Source: Leptobrachium leishanense (lineage: Eukaryota; Chordata; Amphibia; Anura; Megophryidae). Taken from it: 64,000 bases of DNA. Location: assembly GCA_009667805.1 (NCBI GenBank), contig CM019075.1:20457615-20521614 (forward strand), given 5' to 3'. The position numbers and the translations under genes are program-made. A model generated the notes under the pieces. The model made no database searches. It saw only the letters and a list, made by a program, of their open reading frames with translations, and had not been told where the DNA came from. Below, piece after piece: positions 11,661-23,870 of the stretch (positions are counted from its first letter, which is position 1; the number at the start of each line of letters is the position of its first letter).

Positions 11661-14600
11661 TCTAAAAGACGATCATAATATACAGTATTGTGATTTGAGA
11701 TTCCTTCTTTTATGGTGTAAAGTCTAATAACATCACACCTTGGAATGACATGTATCATCATGACATCATTCCACTCTGGTCAGACTTTGTTGTTCTTATT
11801 AAATCTCTTTCTCCCCAATTCTCTAATAGATTGAAAGTTCCCTCGGGAACCGGGTCCTCCAAACCCTAATGCATCATCCGTGTCAGAGACTTGCTGCTCT
11901 AATGCTCAATGTCCAATAATGCAGATTTGGAAGGTGGAGGAACAGAAGATCCAAAGTATAACCATGCTGTAGAATTGTATATAGTCCTGAAGTCGCTGCA
12001 TAAAGCCACAATCACAATCACAAGCCCTAAAGTATGGATTTACCCCTGTGTAACCTCGCAGCACGATTAATTCGGACGGCCAATGGAATATGAGCAAGTA
12101 TCGCCTAGTATCGGAAAGGGACTACCTAATAATAATGCAACACAGAAAAGAATGCGGTGCACAAAAACATTACAGCCATACGTATTTGACAGATCGGGGA
12201 AAACACCTGCAAGCCGCTAAATTATTACGCCACATGGATCAATGGCGCACGCTGCACTAAGGTTAGTGAGGGGAATTATGCTAATCTGAGAAATTAATCT
12301 TATTATCGCACACAAAGTAACAGCACATTACGCGTTATAGGGATATTAAGGATATTAGAAGGTAGCAGAGCACCGCTTTATACTCTGTGCCACCTTAACC
12401 CTCAAAGAAGGTCTACTATTCATGGTAAGTGTACAGAGCCGGGTCTAGTCCTTCCATTGCAGCAGAGGAACGCAAAGCACAAGTGCTGAAATACGTAAAG
12501 ATAGCTCCATGATCCAATGGAGACCCACAAATACCACCAAGACACCCATAAATCACTAAGGTGTGATATGATGGACGGGACACGCACGGAGAGAGACCTG
12601 TGAGCACAGACACTCTATTTACAGCCAACATGTGCAGTTCTCTAACTGGAGTGGATCTCATGGATGAGAAGAGAAATCAGGGTGAATGATGTTATCACTT
12701 CCAAACCTCAGCCTCGCCGCCTTTTTACTCCTCGTAAATGTATTTTTTTCTCCATTCAGTATGAGGAGTTTCTCTAATAAATGCAGAAGCTTCATTCTGG
12801 TGTGGATTCAGTGAGATGGAGACTGGGCAGGTACATGGAGAGCTCCTTGAGCAACTCCTCCAGGTCCAGCACGTTTCCATGTGTGAGCTACATGCAGTAA
12901 CACTCTCCCTGCTTGCAATGTGACTGGGCACACGGACTGGTAAGGTGGCAAGGCTGGTGGTTTCTGGCACGGCAACACTCTCCAACCAGAGAGGCATGGA
13001 AACCAGGAGCCATGCCTCTTGCTTGGATCACCGTACCCCCATCAGGTAAGTGCCCTAGATGACTGCCAAGTGTGATTATTGGTCAAGTCAACCTTTGGTT
13101 GATTGATGGACTTCCTGACCAACCTACCAACCTTTATACCCAGCCATGGATCTAACCGATTCCCATCTCATCTCTTGACTTTAATGTTGCTCCCTATAGG
13201 CTCCTAACCATGGATTACTTCACCCACTTTATTCTCCATCTTTGATGCAAGATACTGATGGCCCTCATGCTTCACCTATGCTACTACAGTATCTGTTCAT
13301 GTTCTGGTCCTTTGTAAGGGTGTGCCCCATCTACCGCCTTGGGTATCCAGCACATTAGTAGGCTTGTTCATATGCCATCCTGGGGACAGTCTTCTCTTGC
13401 TGGTGCCAAATTAAAAAGGCTCTTGTAGCATTGGTCATCCAGTTACACACTGCCATCATGGCGCGACCATACAGAACAACTTTGGAGTGATCTGCAACCA
13501 CACATGATAAATGGACCGGCAGTCTCCTTCCTCTTGATAAATCTTCTGCAGCCTCCTCTGAGGACCAAGGACTATGATGGCGCGTCGTCCATTATGCTGC
13601 TGAAATGGATCAAGGAAGACAGCTATGTGACAAAGCTCTGCCACTAGGATTGACTGTTGTGGTTGTTGACCTAGAGGGTGATATATGGGACTATTTTTCC
13701 ATCAATTAGTCTTGTGGACTGGATATTGAAGGTAAAAAAACCTTTGAAAGTATCTGTATTGTTGCAGTACTAGGTTAACTAAAAACATTCTGCTTGGTCA
13801 AATCGACCTTGGATTACTCCGTCAGGCCCTTCTCAACATATGTTATGGTAATATTTACGACTCCTTGATCGGTAGCAGATCCATTTATGAGCCGAGTGCC
13901 CATACGTGCACACATGGAAATGTTTTTTTGCATCTGGACCATCTTCACCAGACATTAAAGTACGATGAGATTTGATATTTGTTAATTTGTCCATAAATCC
14001 TCATAAATCGGATAAGTCACCCGAAAGCTCCGCGGTTGGATGTCAATAGACTGTAGGCTCAGTGGACCATGGATTGTAAATGAAAATTATTATTTACTGG
14101 ATGTGACGTGAACGGGTCAAGACCTGCTGCTGGATTAACACTTTGGGGAGTCTCTGAAATTTTCGTTCCGAGTTCCTAAGATTATGTTCGGAGTCAGGAT
14201 TCGCCAGCACGATCCTGCCCCGATCCGGTTAAATATGCTCTATTTGTGCTCAGGCGATGCCTTGTTATTTGGCTGTTCCTGGGAAAGGTCTTCATCAGAT
14301 CACGAGTGACAGATTTCTGTACCTAAGTGTGCTGCGGAGCGTTAACCCGGAGTATTATATAAATGCGCTGACATTACCGCTGCGAGAGGGAACTCATCTC
14401 TGCTTTATCAAACAGAGCATGCCGGAGCTACAAAGTGACCTCCTGTCTGGCAAATAAGGGAGCGCAGGCCATGAAATCTTCATTCTAAACAAGCTGTGGT
14501 ATGCGCGTTGACATCAGGAACCAATTAAGAGGAATCGTATTCTGTGACAACATTACCCTAAGTAGAGGGAAGCCGACTGGAGGCATAGATCATGCAGGGG

Positions 14601-15220
14601 AACGCGGAACACGAAAGGATCCCATTATGTTCCAGTTAGCGTGAGAAGCCAATTGCGATGATAGATCGTCGGATTGCCACTTGCATGCAGGTGATAGGGC
14701 TGAGTGAGAGGAGGAAATTATTCACGCCTTACAGCCGAACGATTTGCAAAGCGCAGCAGGCCAGAATCCAGATATGCAAAGGCGCAGCGTGAGTGAAGAA
14801 TAATACACAACGCTATGAGATAGGGCATCCCACCTCCCCGGGGCCCGAGAGACCATCGCCATCAGGTGACTGCACACTTACCATCTCATTGACTGCTACA
14901 ATAGAACGCACCGTGCGAAAAGTAAAGAAAGGACAGGGTCAGGGACAAGCAGCAACAGTTTCCACAGGAATACAGAAAATATCAAATATTTATAAAGGGG
15001 ACTAGATATCAAATATAATTGATGTGGTTTTGGACCATTAATAAACGCTTAGGATTTATATCGGTGTTTGATCCATACCCCCTTCACTACCGAGTGCTTC
15101 TTGTTGACTGTTTTTTGTATCGTAACGCTTGACCAAATTTTTGTTCTAACAAATTAAGTCTAAAAAACAATGTATATATGCTCATTCTTAAATTTTTCCA
15201 TGTATTCATGATGGTTCTAA
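11661..15220. other. Non-repetitive DNA, no gene seen
   Basis: No supported exon or RNA gene was found in 3.5 kb. The segments 12240-12340 and 14080-14800 carry AATTA cores and CpGs in the style of non-coding regulatory DNA. Frames of 60-90 codons near 12416-12997 and 13456-13644 resemble nothing recognisable and have no splice context. Confidence 0.55.
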
Positions 15221-15345
15221 TCATCATTTATATAGTGTCAACAGTTTCCGCAGCGCTTTACAATAAGCAGAGGGAATGAGATGCAGATAAATGGACATAG
15301 GATGGAAATGAGGCGTAGAGGGCCCTGCTCATAGGAGCTTACAGC
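15221..15345 (-). mobile_element. L2-type LINE/SINE 3'-tail remnant
   Basis: Contains ATTTATATAGTGTCAACAG then TTCCGCAGCGCTTTACAAT, the reverse complement of the widespread vertebrate L2-group tail (GCGCTGCGGAA then TTGGCGCTATATAAAT). The block ends with GGAGCTTACA, a companion motif of this tail. Related tails occur at 29221, 54980 and 62325. Confidence 0.7.
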
Positions 15346-15544
15346 AGTTATTACAGAAATATTTCTGGAATGAAAGGTTCTAAAATCTAGATGGAGTCCC
15401 TTATCTCACATAATGTCACACAGGGTCTGCATTATCAGCATACAGGAATAAATGGCCTTTGTGTCTGTAAATGTCCTGAAGACATAATAAAATCTCCTGC
15501 TTATGTGGGTTTGTAGTGATCATAAGGAGATTATTAGCAATGTA

Positions 15545-15974
15545 ATATCTGTATGTGCTGCATAATGCCTGTGTATGGCAATTACAGCAACACCTTGTAT
15601 CTGTATGTGCCGCATAATGCCTGTGTATGGCAATTACAGCAATACCTTGTATCTGTATGTGCCGCATAATGCCTGTGTATGGCAATTACAGCAACACCTT
15701 GTATCTGTATGTGCTGCATAATGCCTGTGTATGGTAATTACAGCAGCACCTTGTATCTGTATGTGCTGCATAATGCCTGTGTATGGCAATTACAGCAACA
15801 CCTTGTATCTGTATGTGCTGCATAATGCCTGTGTATGGCAATTACAGCAACACCTTGTATCTGTATGTGCTACATAATGCCTGTGTATGGTAATTACAGC
15901 AACACCTTGTATCTGTATGTGCTGCATAATGCCTGTGTATGGCAATTACAGCAACACCTTGTATCTGTATGTGC
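15545..15974 (+). repeat. 52-bp minisatellite, about 8 copies (left part)
   Basis: The unit TGTATGTGCTGCATAATGCC, then TGTGTATGGCAATTACAGCA and an ACACCTTGTATC end, repeats every 52 bp with few changes (GCC for GCT, TGGT for TGGC). The array stops at 15974 where a foreign element enters, then resumes at 16728. Confidence 0.95.
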
Positions 15975-16727
15975 TAATCTTTTTTTCGGTTCGATTTGTT
16001 CGGATGTTTAAAATTTTCGATTCGGCTCGTTTCGACCGATTTCTGTTTTGATTCGATTCGGTTCGGCTCGTTTTTCGTGTAAATTTTTTTTTCCGAATAT
16101 CGACCATTTTTCGTGTTTTCGGGTCACTTGGCTCGTTTTTTGTATCGACTTTTTTGGAAATTTTGGAAATTTTCGTTTTTTCGGAACTTCTGTTCTCCTC
16201 GTTTCAAAGTGTCTACGATAATTCTGGCGATTCTATCGTGTTTTTTTTTATTAAATAAAGATCCTTTTTTTTCTTATGAATAATTGAATATACATTTCAC
16301 AACTTTATTTAATCATATTAAAATGGTATGAAAGCCAAGGAACAAAAAAAATGAACAAAACGATTTAAAAAACGCTAAACTGACCCGAATGCCACAAGAA
16401 ACAAGTGATACGCATTTACAAATACAAAATTTACAGAATCAGCGATATAACCGATAATAGTTAAATATACGATGTCCAGAATTACCGAAATGGAACCGAA
16501 ATCACGAATGGAACCGAAATCACGAATAGAGCAAAAATAAATTTTGATTTGACACATTTCAAGTCCATTCGAAAAATCCGAAATTTTTTCGTTTCGGCTC
16601 GGAAAACTTTTCGGATCTATCGGTTTTCGGGTCCGACCCGATTCGGAAATTCGGCAGAATCCGAAGACACGAATCGGGAAATTTCGTGAAAATTCCGAAA
16701 TTCCGAAACCCGAAACGCACATCCCTA
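15975..16727 (-). mobile_element. hAT-like non-autonomous element inside the 52-bp array
   Basis: This 753-bp insert is rich in TTCGG and CCGAA words and has no transposase. Its right end reads on the minus strand TAGGGATGTGCGTTTCGGG, a hAT-style terminus. The 8 bp before it (GTATGTGC) and after it (GCATGTGC) agree at seven positions and belong to the interrupted minisatellite, consistent with an 8-bp target duplication. The left end lacks the expected TAGGGATG motif, so that terminus has decayed or been lost. Confidence 0.6.
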
Positions 16728-16832
16728 GCATGTGCTGCATAATGAATGTGTGTGGCAATTACAGCAACACCTTGTATCTGTATGTGCTGCATAATGTCTG
16801 TGTATGGCAATTACAACAACACATTGTATCTG
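16728..16832 (+). repeat. 52-bp minisatellite, 2 copies (right part)
   Basis: Continues the array of 15545-15974 after the hAT-like insert, with more substitutions (GAATG, GTCTG, ACACATT) than the left part, as expected for edge units. Confidence 0.92.
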
Positions 16833-17689
16833 TACAGAAATTTTAACTCATTGAAACCTCCTGAATCTTATCCCTGTACAGCAGTGACGGACCCCACAAA
16901 ACTCTCTGTATTCTGCCCTCTCCATGGCTGCTGTGATGCAGCAGTAAAGCATGTTTAGCTTTTTGTTAATGTGTGGCTTGGAACTGCCATTTGCAGCTTG
17001 TTTACAGTAATACAGCGTGACTGGAGAGAGATGAAACAAAATTATTTGTGTTTTCACAAGGCGCACATCAATCACTAAAAAGTGCACAAATGGGGTCTTG
17101 ATATGCTAACAATTGTGTAATGTACTACAATGCAAAATTGTGTTGATGTAGGTACTGAAAGGATTACTCTTTAACAATAGAGTGGCATAGGATTATAATT
17201 TTCATCAATTTGAGTTTTTAATTAAAAAAAGTTTAAGATTTCCTTAATTATTTGTGCACTGAAAATTAAGAGGTATTTTACGGTCTTTTGTATCCTATCC
17301 TTGCCCTTTAAATGTGCAACATGCAGAGTATTTCCATAGGTGTAACTACACATACAACATCCATCCTTTCCAGGTTTCTACCCATCAGATTAACACTATT
17401 GTATACAGGATTCCGCTTCCCACGACTGAAAGGGCATTCAGAAAATATTCATACCTCTTCACTCTTTTTATAAACTTTTTCCATACTGAAGCTGTTTGGT
17501 AAAATGGTTCCCCCCGAAAAAAGAAAAATCACACTGCACTAGATTCCCAATAATGACTGTGTTATCTGGGAAGGATATATTGAATTCTGTCCTACAATTG
17601 TCTGTTGCAGTTGTGTTTACTTTATTCTGTTATATTGTTCTCGGTTTCTGTAGGACATACTGTAGCCCATCCTATAGTTCTCGGTTGTA
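16833..17689. other. Non-repetitive AT-rich DNA, no gene seen
   Basis: No credible coding frame or RNA gene. The last 100 bp (about 17590-17690) contain loosely similar words (TCTGTTGCAGTTG, TCTCGGTTGTATTAGG) that may be decayed edge units of the following 37-bp array. Confidence 0.5.
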
Positions 17690-18120
17690 TTAGGTCTTGT
17701 TGTCTCTTGTATGATATACTGTATTCTGTCTAGTTGTCTCTTGCAGTATGATATACTGTATTCTGTCTAGTTGTCTCTTGCTGTATGATATACTGTATTA
17801 TGTCTAGTTGTCTCTTGCAGTATGATATACTGTATTCTGTCTAGTTGTCTCTTGCAGTATGATATACTGTATTCTGTCTAGTTGTCTCTTGCAGTATGAT
17901 ATACTGTATTCTGTATTGTTGTCTCTTGCTGTATGATTTACTGTATTCTGTATTGTTGTCTCTTGCAGTATGATATACTGTATTCTGTATTGTTGTCTCT
18001 TGCAGTATGATATACTGTATTCTGTATTGTTGTCTCTTGCAGTATGATATACTGTATTCTGTATTGTTGTCTCTTGCTGTATGATATACTGTATTATGTC
18101 TTGTCTTTTGCTGTAGGATA
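17690..18120 (+). repeat. 37-bp minisatellite, left part (about 12 copies)
   Basis: Unit TGTCTCTTGCAGTATGATAT then ACTGTATTCTGTCTAGT, period 37 bp. Units with GCAG contain the dyad CAGTATGATATACTG (6-bp arms, 3-nt loop). TGTCTCTTGCAG also looks like a 3' splice acceptor. The array is interrupted after 18120 by a LINE fragment. Confidence 0.95.
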
Positions 18121-19725
18121 TTTATTTATTTATAAAGGATTTTACCAGGAAGGATACATTGAGATTTCTCTTGTTTTCAAGTATGTCCTGCGTTCAAGAA
18201 CATTGAAGTGTTACAATTACAGAAATACAAAGTAATACAATGCAAGATATTAAAAAAAACACAAATATACAGATTAACAGAAAATAAATATGTAGGAAAT
18301 ATAGTCACTATGTTACATGTTTACAGGTGCATTCTGTATATAGTCATTATGTTACATGTTTACAGGTGCATTCTGTATTGAGGTATGTTAGTAAGGAGCT
18401 CTTGAGTGACTTAAGACTGGGGGAAGATTTGATGGTGTCTGGGAGGTTATTCCATAATTGTGGTGCTCTGTAGGAAAATGAGGACCGAGCCACTTTTTTT
18501 TGTATTGTGGTATTGCAAGTAAGGTGCTGGTCCTGGTCCTGGATCGGAGGTTATAGGATGTGGGAACTGCTGGGGGGAAGCAGTCTATTCAGATAGGGTC
18601 GCAGCTTCCCAGAAAAGCTCTTAAACACCAGGCTGGAAAGGTGAGTTTAGACTCCAGCGATGGCCAGTTTAGCTCTTTTAACATGTCACAATGGTGGGTC
18701 ATGTAGTTACATTGTAATGCAAAGCGGCAGAATGAGTTATACAATGTAGTAAGTTTCTGAAGGTGTGTTTGCGGGGCGGCAGCATGCACTACATCTCCGT
18801 AATCAATAGCCGGCATAAGCATTTGTTGTACAATCTGCTTTCTTACCGCGGGGCTCAGGCAGGATTTGTTTCTGTACAGGGCACCTAGTTTGGGGTAAAG
18901 TGTAGATGAGAGTTTTTCGATGTGGGAGCCAAAGGATAGATTAGGGTCTAACCACATACCTAGATATTTGAGAGAAGGTACTGTGGTCAGCGTGCCATTT
19001 GATTTTGGCCCAACACGTAAATGGGGATTTTTGCAATTTGTGTAGTTTAGGTGCTGTTCCAAAGAGCATTGTAACAGTTTTGTCATTATTTAAAAGAAGT
19101 TTGTTGTGTTTGATCCACTTTTCTACCTCTGTGAATTGTTCTTGCAGCACGGCCTCCAGCTGCGGGAGATTTGGTTGGCTGGTATAGATTACAGTGTCGT
19201 CTGCGTACATATGTACAGTTGAGGCTTTGCAGACGTTGGGCACATCATTTATGAATATTGTGAATAGCAGGGGGCCTAGTATTGAGCCTTGGGGTACACC
19301 GCAAGTGACTGGGAGGGGGAGGGAGGAGCTGCCAGAAATTGACACATCTGGTGATCGGACGGATACATATGATTGAAGTCAGGTTAGCGTGCGATCACCA
19401 ATGCCAGAGTCTAAGTTTTTCTAACAAGATGCCATGGTCTACTGTGTTAAAGGCCTTGGCAAAATCAAGGAAGATGGCTCCAGTTAGGTTTCCTTGTTCC
19501 ATCCCAGCTTGGATATCATTGCAGACTTTTAAAAGGGCGGTTGTAGTTGAGCGATTTGGACGAAAGCCGGATTGATCTGGGGTTAATTAGTTCCAATATT
19601 GATAATAATCACTTAATTGTGTGTAGACGCATTTTTCCAAAATTTTTGACATTACAGGGAGAAATGATAATTGGACGGTAGTTGGATACCAAAGTACTGT
19701 CACCACTTTTATGAATAGGTACTAA
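18121..19725 (-). mobile_element. 5'-truncated CR1/L2/Rex1-group LINE inserted in the 37-bp array
   Basis: The minus strand carries the 3' half of a reverse transcriptase and a 3' end with an (AAATA)n-like tail (18121-18135). The insertion splits one minisatellite unit: GGATA lies to the left and CTGTATTCTG to the right, so both junctions are placed within a few bases. No clear target duplication is visible, as is common for CR1/L2-group elements. The 3'-end block GGAAGGATACATTGAGATTT recurs at 54890 in the same orientation. 5' truncation is the normal outcome of target-primed reverse transcription. Confidence 0.88.
18590..19590 (-). pseudogene. Broken LINE reverse transcriptase
   Basis: Reading the minus strand, an N-terminal piece has QSGFRPNRSTTTALL and FLDFAKAFNTVDHG (RT finger/palm motif; the usual Asp in FDTVDH is Asn here). 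A stop follows near 19377. The next piece has CGVPQGSILGPLLF and the catalytic YADD box at about 19196-19207. A frameshift near 19010-19030 leads into LKYLGMWLDPNLSF and the C-terminal RT region ending near 18590. The motif order is that of non-LTR retrotransposon RT in the CR1/L2/Rex1 group. No endonuclease part remains. At least one stop, one frameshift and one active-region substitution make it non-functional. Confidence 0.88.
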
Positions 19726-22700
19726 CTGTATTCTGTCTAGTTGTCTCTTGCTGTATGATATACTGTATTATGTCTAGTTGTCTCTTGCTGTATGATATAC
19801 TGTATTATGTCTAGTTGTCTCTTGTTGTATGATATACTGTATTCTGTCTAGTGGTCTCTTGCTGTATGATATACTGTATTCTGTCTAGTTGTCTCTTGCT
19901 GTATGATACTGTACTCTGTCTAGTTGTCTCTTGCTGTATGATATACTGTGTTCTGTCTTGTCTCTTGTATGATATACGGTGTTGTCTTGTCTCTTGTATG
20001 ATCAACTATTTGGTTTTGTTGTTTTGCAGTATGATATACTGTATTCTGTTTTCTCTTGCCGTATGATATACTGTATTCTTGTTGTCTCTTGCTGTATGAT
20101 ATACTATTCTGTCTTGTCTCTTGCAGTATGATATACTGTATTCTGTTTTCTCTTGCCGTATGATATACTGTATTCTTGGTTTTCTCTTGTATGATGTACT
20201 GTATTCAGTCTTGTCTCTTGCTGTATGATACTGTATTTTGTCTTGTCTCTTGCTGTATGATATACTGAATTTTTTCTTGCCTCTTGCTGTATGATACTGT
20301 ATTCTGTCTTGTCTCTTGCTGTATGATATACTGTATTCTGTCTTGCCTCTTGCTGTATGATACTGTATTCTGTCTCGTCTCTTGCTGTATGATATACTGT
20401 ATTGTCTTGTTGTCTCTGTTGTATGATAACCTGTATTTGGTTTTGTTGTTTTGCAGTATGATATACTGTATTCTTGTTGTCTCTTGCTGTATGATATACT
20501 ATTCTGTCTCGTCTCTTGCAGTATGATATACTGTATTCGGTTTTCTCTTGCCATATGATATACTGTATTCTTTGTTTTCTCTTGTATGAAATACTGTATT
20601 CTGTCTTGTCTCTTGCTGTATGATATACTGTATTCTGTCTTGTCTCTTGCTGTATGATATACTATATTCTGTTTTCTCTTGTATGATATACTGTTTGGTT
20701 TTGCTGTATGATATACTGTATTCTGTTCCCTTGCCATATGCTATACTGTATTATTTGTTTTCTCTTGTATGATACTGTATTTTGTCTTGTCTCTTGCTGT
20801 ATGATACTGTATATTGTCTTGTCTCTTGCTGTATGATATACTGTATTCTGTCTAGTTGTCTCTTGCTGTATGATATACTGTATTCTGTCTAGTTGTCTCT
20901 TGCTGTATGATATACTGTATTCTGTCTTGCCTCTTGCTGTATGATACTGTATTCTGTCTCGTCTCTTGCTGTATGATATACTGTATTGTCTTGTTGTCTC
21001 TGTTGTATGATAACCTGTATTTGGTTTTGTTGTTTTGCAGTATGATATACTGTATTCTTGTTGTCTCTTGCTGTATGATATACTATTCTGTCTCGTCTCT
21101 TGCAGTATGATATACTGTATTCGGTTTTCTCTTGCCATATGATATACTGTATTCTTTGTTTTCTCTTGTATGAAATACTGTATTCTGTCTTGTCTCTTGC
21201 TGTATGATATACTATATTCTGTCTTGTCTCTTGCTGTATGATATACTATATTCTTGGTTTTCTCTTGTATGATGTACTGTGTTTGGTTTTGCTGCATGAT
21301 ATACTGTATTGTTTTCTCTTGTATGATATACTGTATTCGATCTTGTCTCTTGCTGTATGATACTGTATTTTGTCTTGTCTCTTGCTGTATGATATACTGT
21401 ATTCTGTCTTGCCTCTTGCTGTATGATACTGTATTCTGTCTTGCCTCTTGCTGTATGATACTGTATTCTTTGTTTTCTCTTGCTGTATGATATACTGTAT
21501 TCTGTTTTCTCTTGCCGTATGATATACTGTATTATTTGTTTTCTCTTGTATGATATACTGTGTTTGGTTTTGCTGTATGATATACTGTATTCTGTCTTGT
21601 TGTCTCTTGCTGTATGATACTGTATTCTGTCTTGTCTCTTGCTGTATGATACTGTATTTTGTCTTGTTGTCTCTTGCTGTATGATATACTGTATTCTGTC
21701 TTGTTGTCTCTTGCTGTATGATATACTATATTCTGTCTTGTCTCTTGCTGTATGATATACTATATTCTGTTTTCTCTTGTATGATATACTGTTTGGTTTT
21801 GCTGTATGATATACTGTATTCTGTTCCCTTGCCATATGCTATACTGTATTATTTGTTTTCTCTTGTATGATACTGTATTTTGTCTTGTCTCTTGCTGTAT
21901 GATACTGTATATTGTCTTGTCTCTTGCTGTATGATATACTGTATTCTGTCTAGTTGTCTCTTGCTGTATGATATACTGTATTCTGTCTAGTTGTCTCTTG
22001 CTGTATGATATACTGTATTCTGTCTTGTCTCTTGTATGATCAACTATTTGGTTTTGTCGTTTTGCAGTATGATATACTGTATTCTGTTTTCTCTTGCCGT
22101 ATGATATACTGTATTCTTGGTTTTCTCTTGTATGATGTACTGTGTTTGGTTTTGCTGCATGATATACTGTATTGTTTTCTCTTGTATGATATACTGTATT
22201 CGATCTTGTCTCTTGCTGTATGATACTGTATTTTGTCTTGTCTCTTGCTGTATGATATACTGTATTCTGTCTTGCCTCTTGCTGTATGATACTGTATTCT
22301 GTCTTGCCTCTTGCTGTATGATACTGTATTCTTTGTTTTCTCTTGCTGTATGATATACTGTATTCTGTTTTCTCTTGCCGTATGATATACTGTATTATTT
22401 GTTTTCTCTTGTATGATATACTGTGTCTGGTTTTGCTGTATGATATACTGTATTCGGTGTTGTTTTGCTGCATGATATACTGTATTGTTTTCTCTTGTAT
22501 GATATACTGTATTTTGTCTTGTTGTCTCTTGCTATATGATACTGTATTTTGTCTTGTTGTCTCTTGCTATATGATACTGTATTTTGTCTAGTTGTCTTGC
22601 TGTATCATACTGTATTGTCTTGTTGTCTCTGTTTTATGATAAACGGTATTTGGTTTTGTCGTTTTGCAGTATGATATACTGTATTCTTGTTGTCTCTTGC

Positions 22701-23870
22701 TGTATGATATACTGTATTCTTTGTTTTCTCTTGTATGATATACTGTGTTTGGTTTTGCTGCATGATATACTGTATTTTGTCTTGTCTCTTGCTGTATGAT
22801 ATACTGTATTCTGTCTTGTCTCTTGCTGTATGATACTGTATTTTGTATTGTCTCTTGCTGTATGATATACTGTATTGTCTTATTGTCTCTGTTGTATGAT
22901 AAACTGTATTTGGTTTTGTCGTTTTGCTGTATGATATACTGTATTCTTGTTTCTTGCTGTATGATATACTGTATTCTTTGTTTTCTCTTGTATGATATAC
23001 TGCATTTGGTCTAGTTGTCTCTTGCTGTATGATATACTGTATTATGTCTTGTCTCTTGCCGTATGATATACTATATTCTGTTTTCTCTTGTATGATATAC
23101 GGTGTTTGATTTTGCTGCATGATATACTGTATTCTTTGTTTTCTCTTGTATGATATACTGTGTTTTGTTTTGCTGCATGATATACTGTATTTTATCTGGT
23201 CTCTTTCTGTATGATATACTGTATTCTGTCTTGTCTCTTGCAGTATGATATACTGTATTCTGTCTTGTCTCTTGCTGTATGATATACTGTATTGTCTTGT
23301 TGTCTCTGTTGTATGATAAACTGTATTTGGTTTTGTTTTGCAGTATGATATACGGTATTCTTGTTTTCTCTTGCTGTAGGATATACTGTATTCTGTTTTC
23401 TCTTGCCGTATGATATACTGTATTCTTTGTTTTCTCTTGTATGATATACGGTGTTTGGTTTTGCTGTGTGATATACTGTATTTGGTTTGGTTTTGCTGTA
23501 TGATATACTGTATTCTGTCTTGTGGTCTCTTGCTGTATGATATACTGTATTCTGTCTTGTGGTCTCTTGCAGTATGATATACTGTATTCTGTATTGTCTC
23601 TTGCTGTATGATACTGTATTCTTTGTTTTCTCTTGCCGTATGATATACTGTATTCTTTGTTTTCTCTTGCCGCATGATATACTGTATTTGGTTTTGCTGT
23701 ATGATATACTGTATTTGGTTTGGTTTTGCTGTATGATATACTGTATTCTGTATTCTCTTCTACTGCTGTCTGGTATACTATATTCTTTGTTTTCTCTTGC
23801 TGTATGATATACTGTATTCTCTTCTACTGCTGTCTGGTATACTATATTCTTTGCTATCCCTGCGTGTTGC
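19726..23870 (+). repeat. 37-bp minisatellite, right part, with higher-order duplications
   Basis: The same unit as 17690-18120 continues for 4.1 kb with 31-37 bp length variants (TCTAGTTGTC, TCTTGTC, TTTTC and TTTGGTTTTG linkers). Large blocks are duplicated: about 20330-20526 recurs 584 bp downstream, 21254-21490 recurs 863 bp downstream at 22117-22353, and about 20670-20835 recurs 1,098 bp downstream. Minus-strand frames rich in Tyr/Ser/Ile/Gln (up to about 356 codons) and plus-strand Cys/Ile/Leu frames are repeat artefacts. Together the two parts hold roughly 130 units. Confidence 0.95.

Noticed and set aside
11096..11761. 221-codon Phe/Ser/Leu/Pro frame
   Set aside because: Antisense of the polypurine tract; composition effect only.
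13456..13644. Minus-strand 62-codon frame
   Set aside because: No recognisable family, no flanking splice signals, and length expected by chance.
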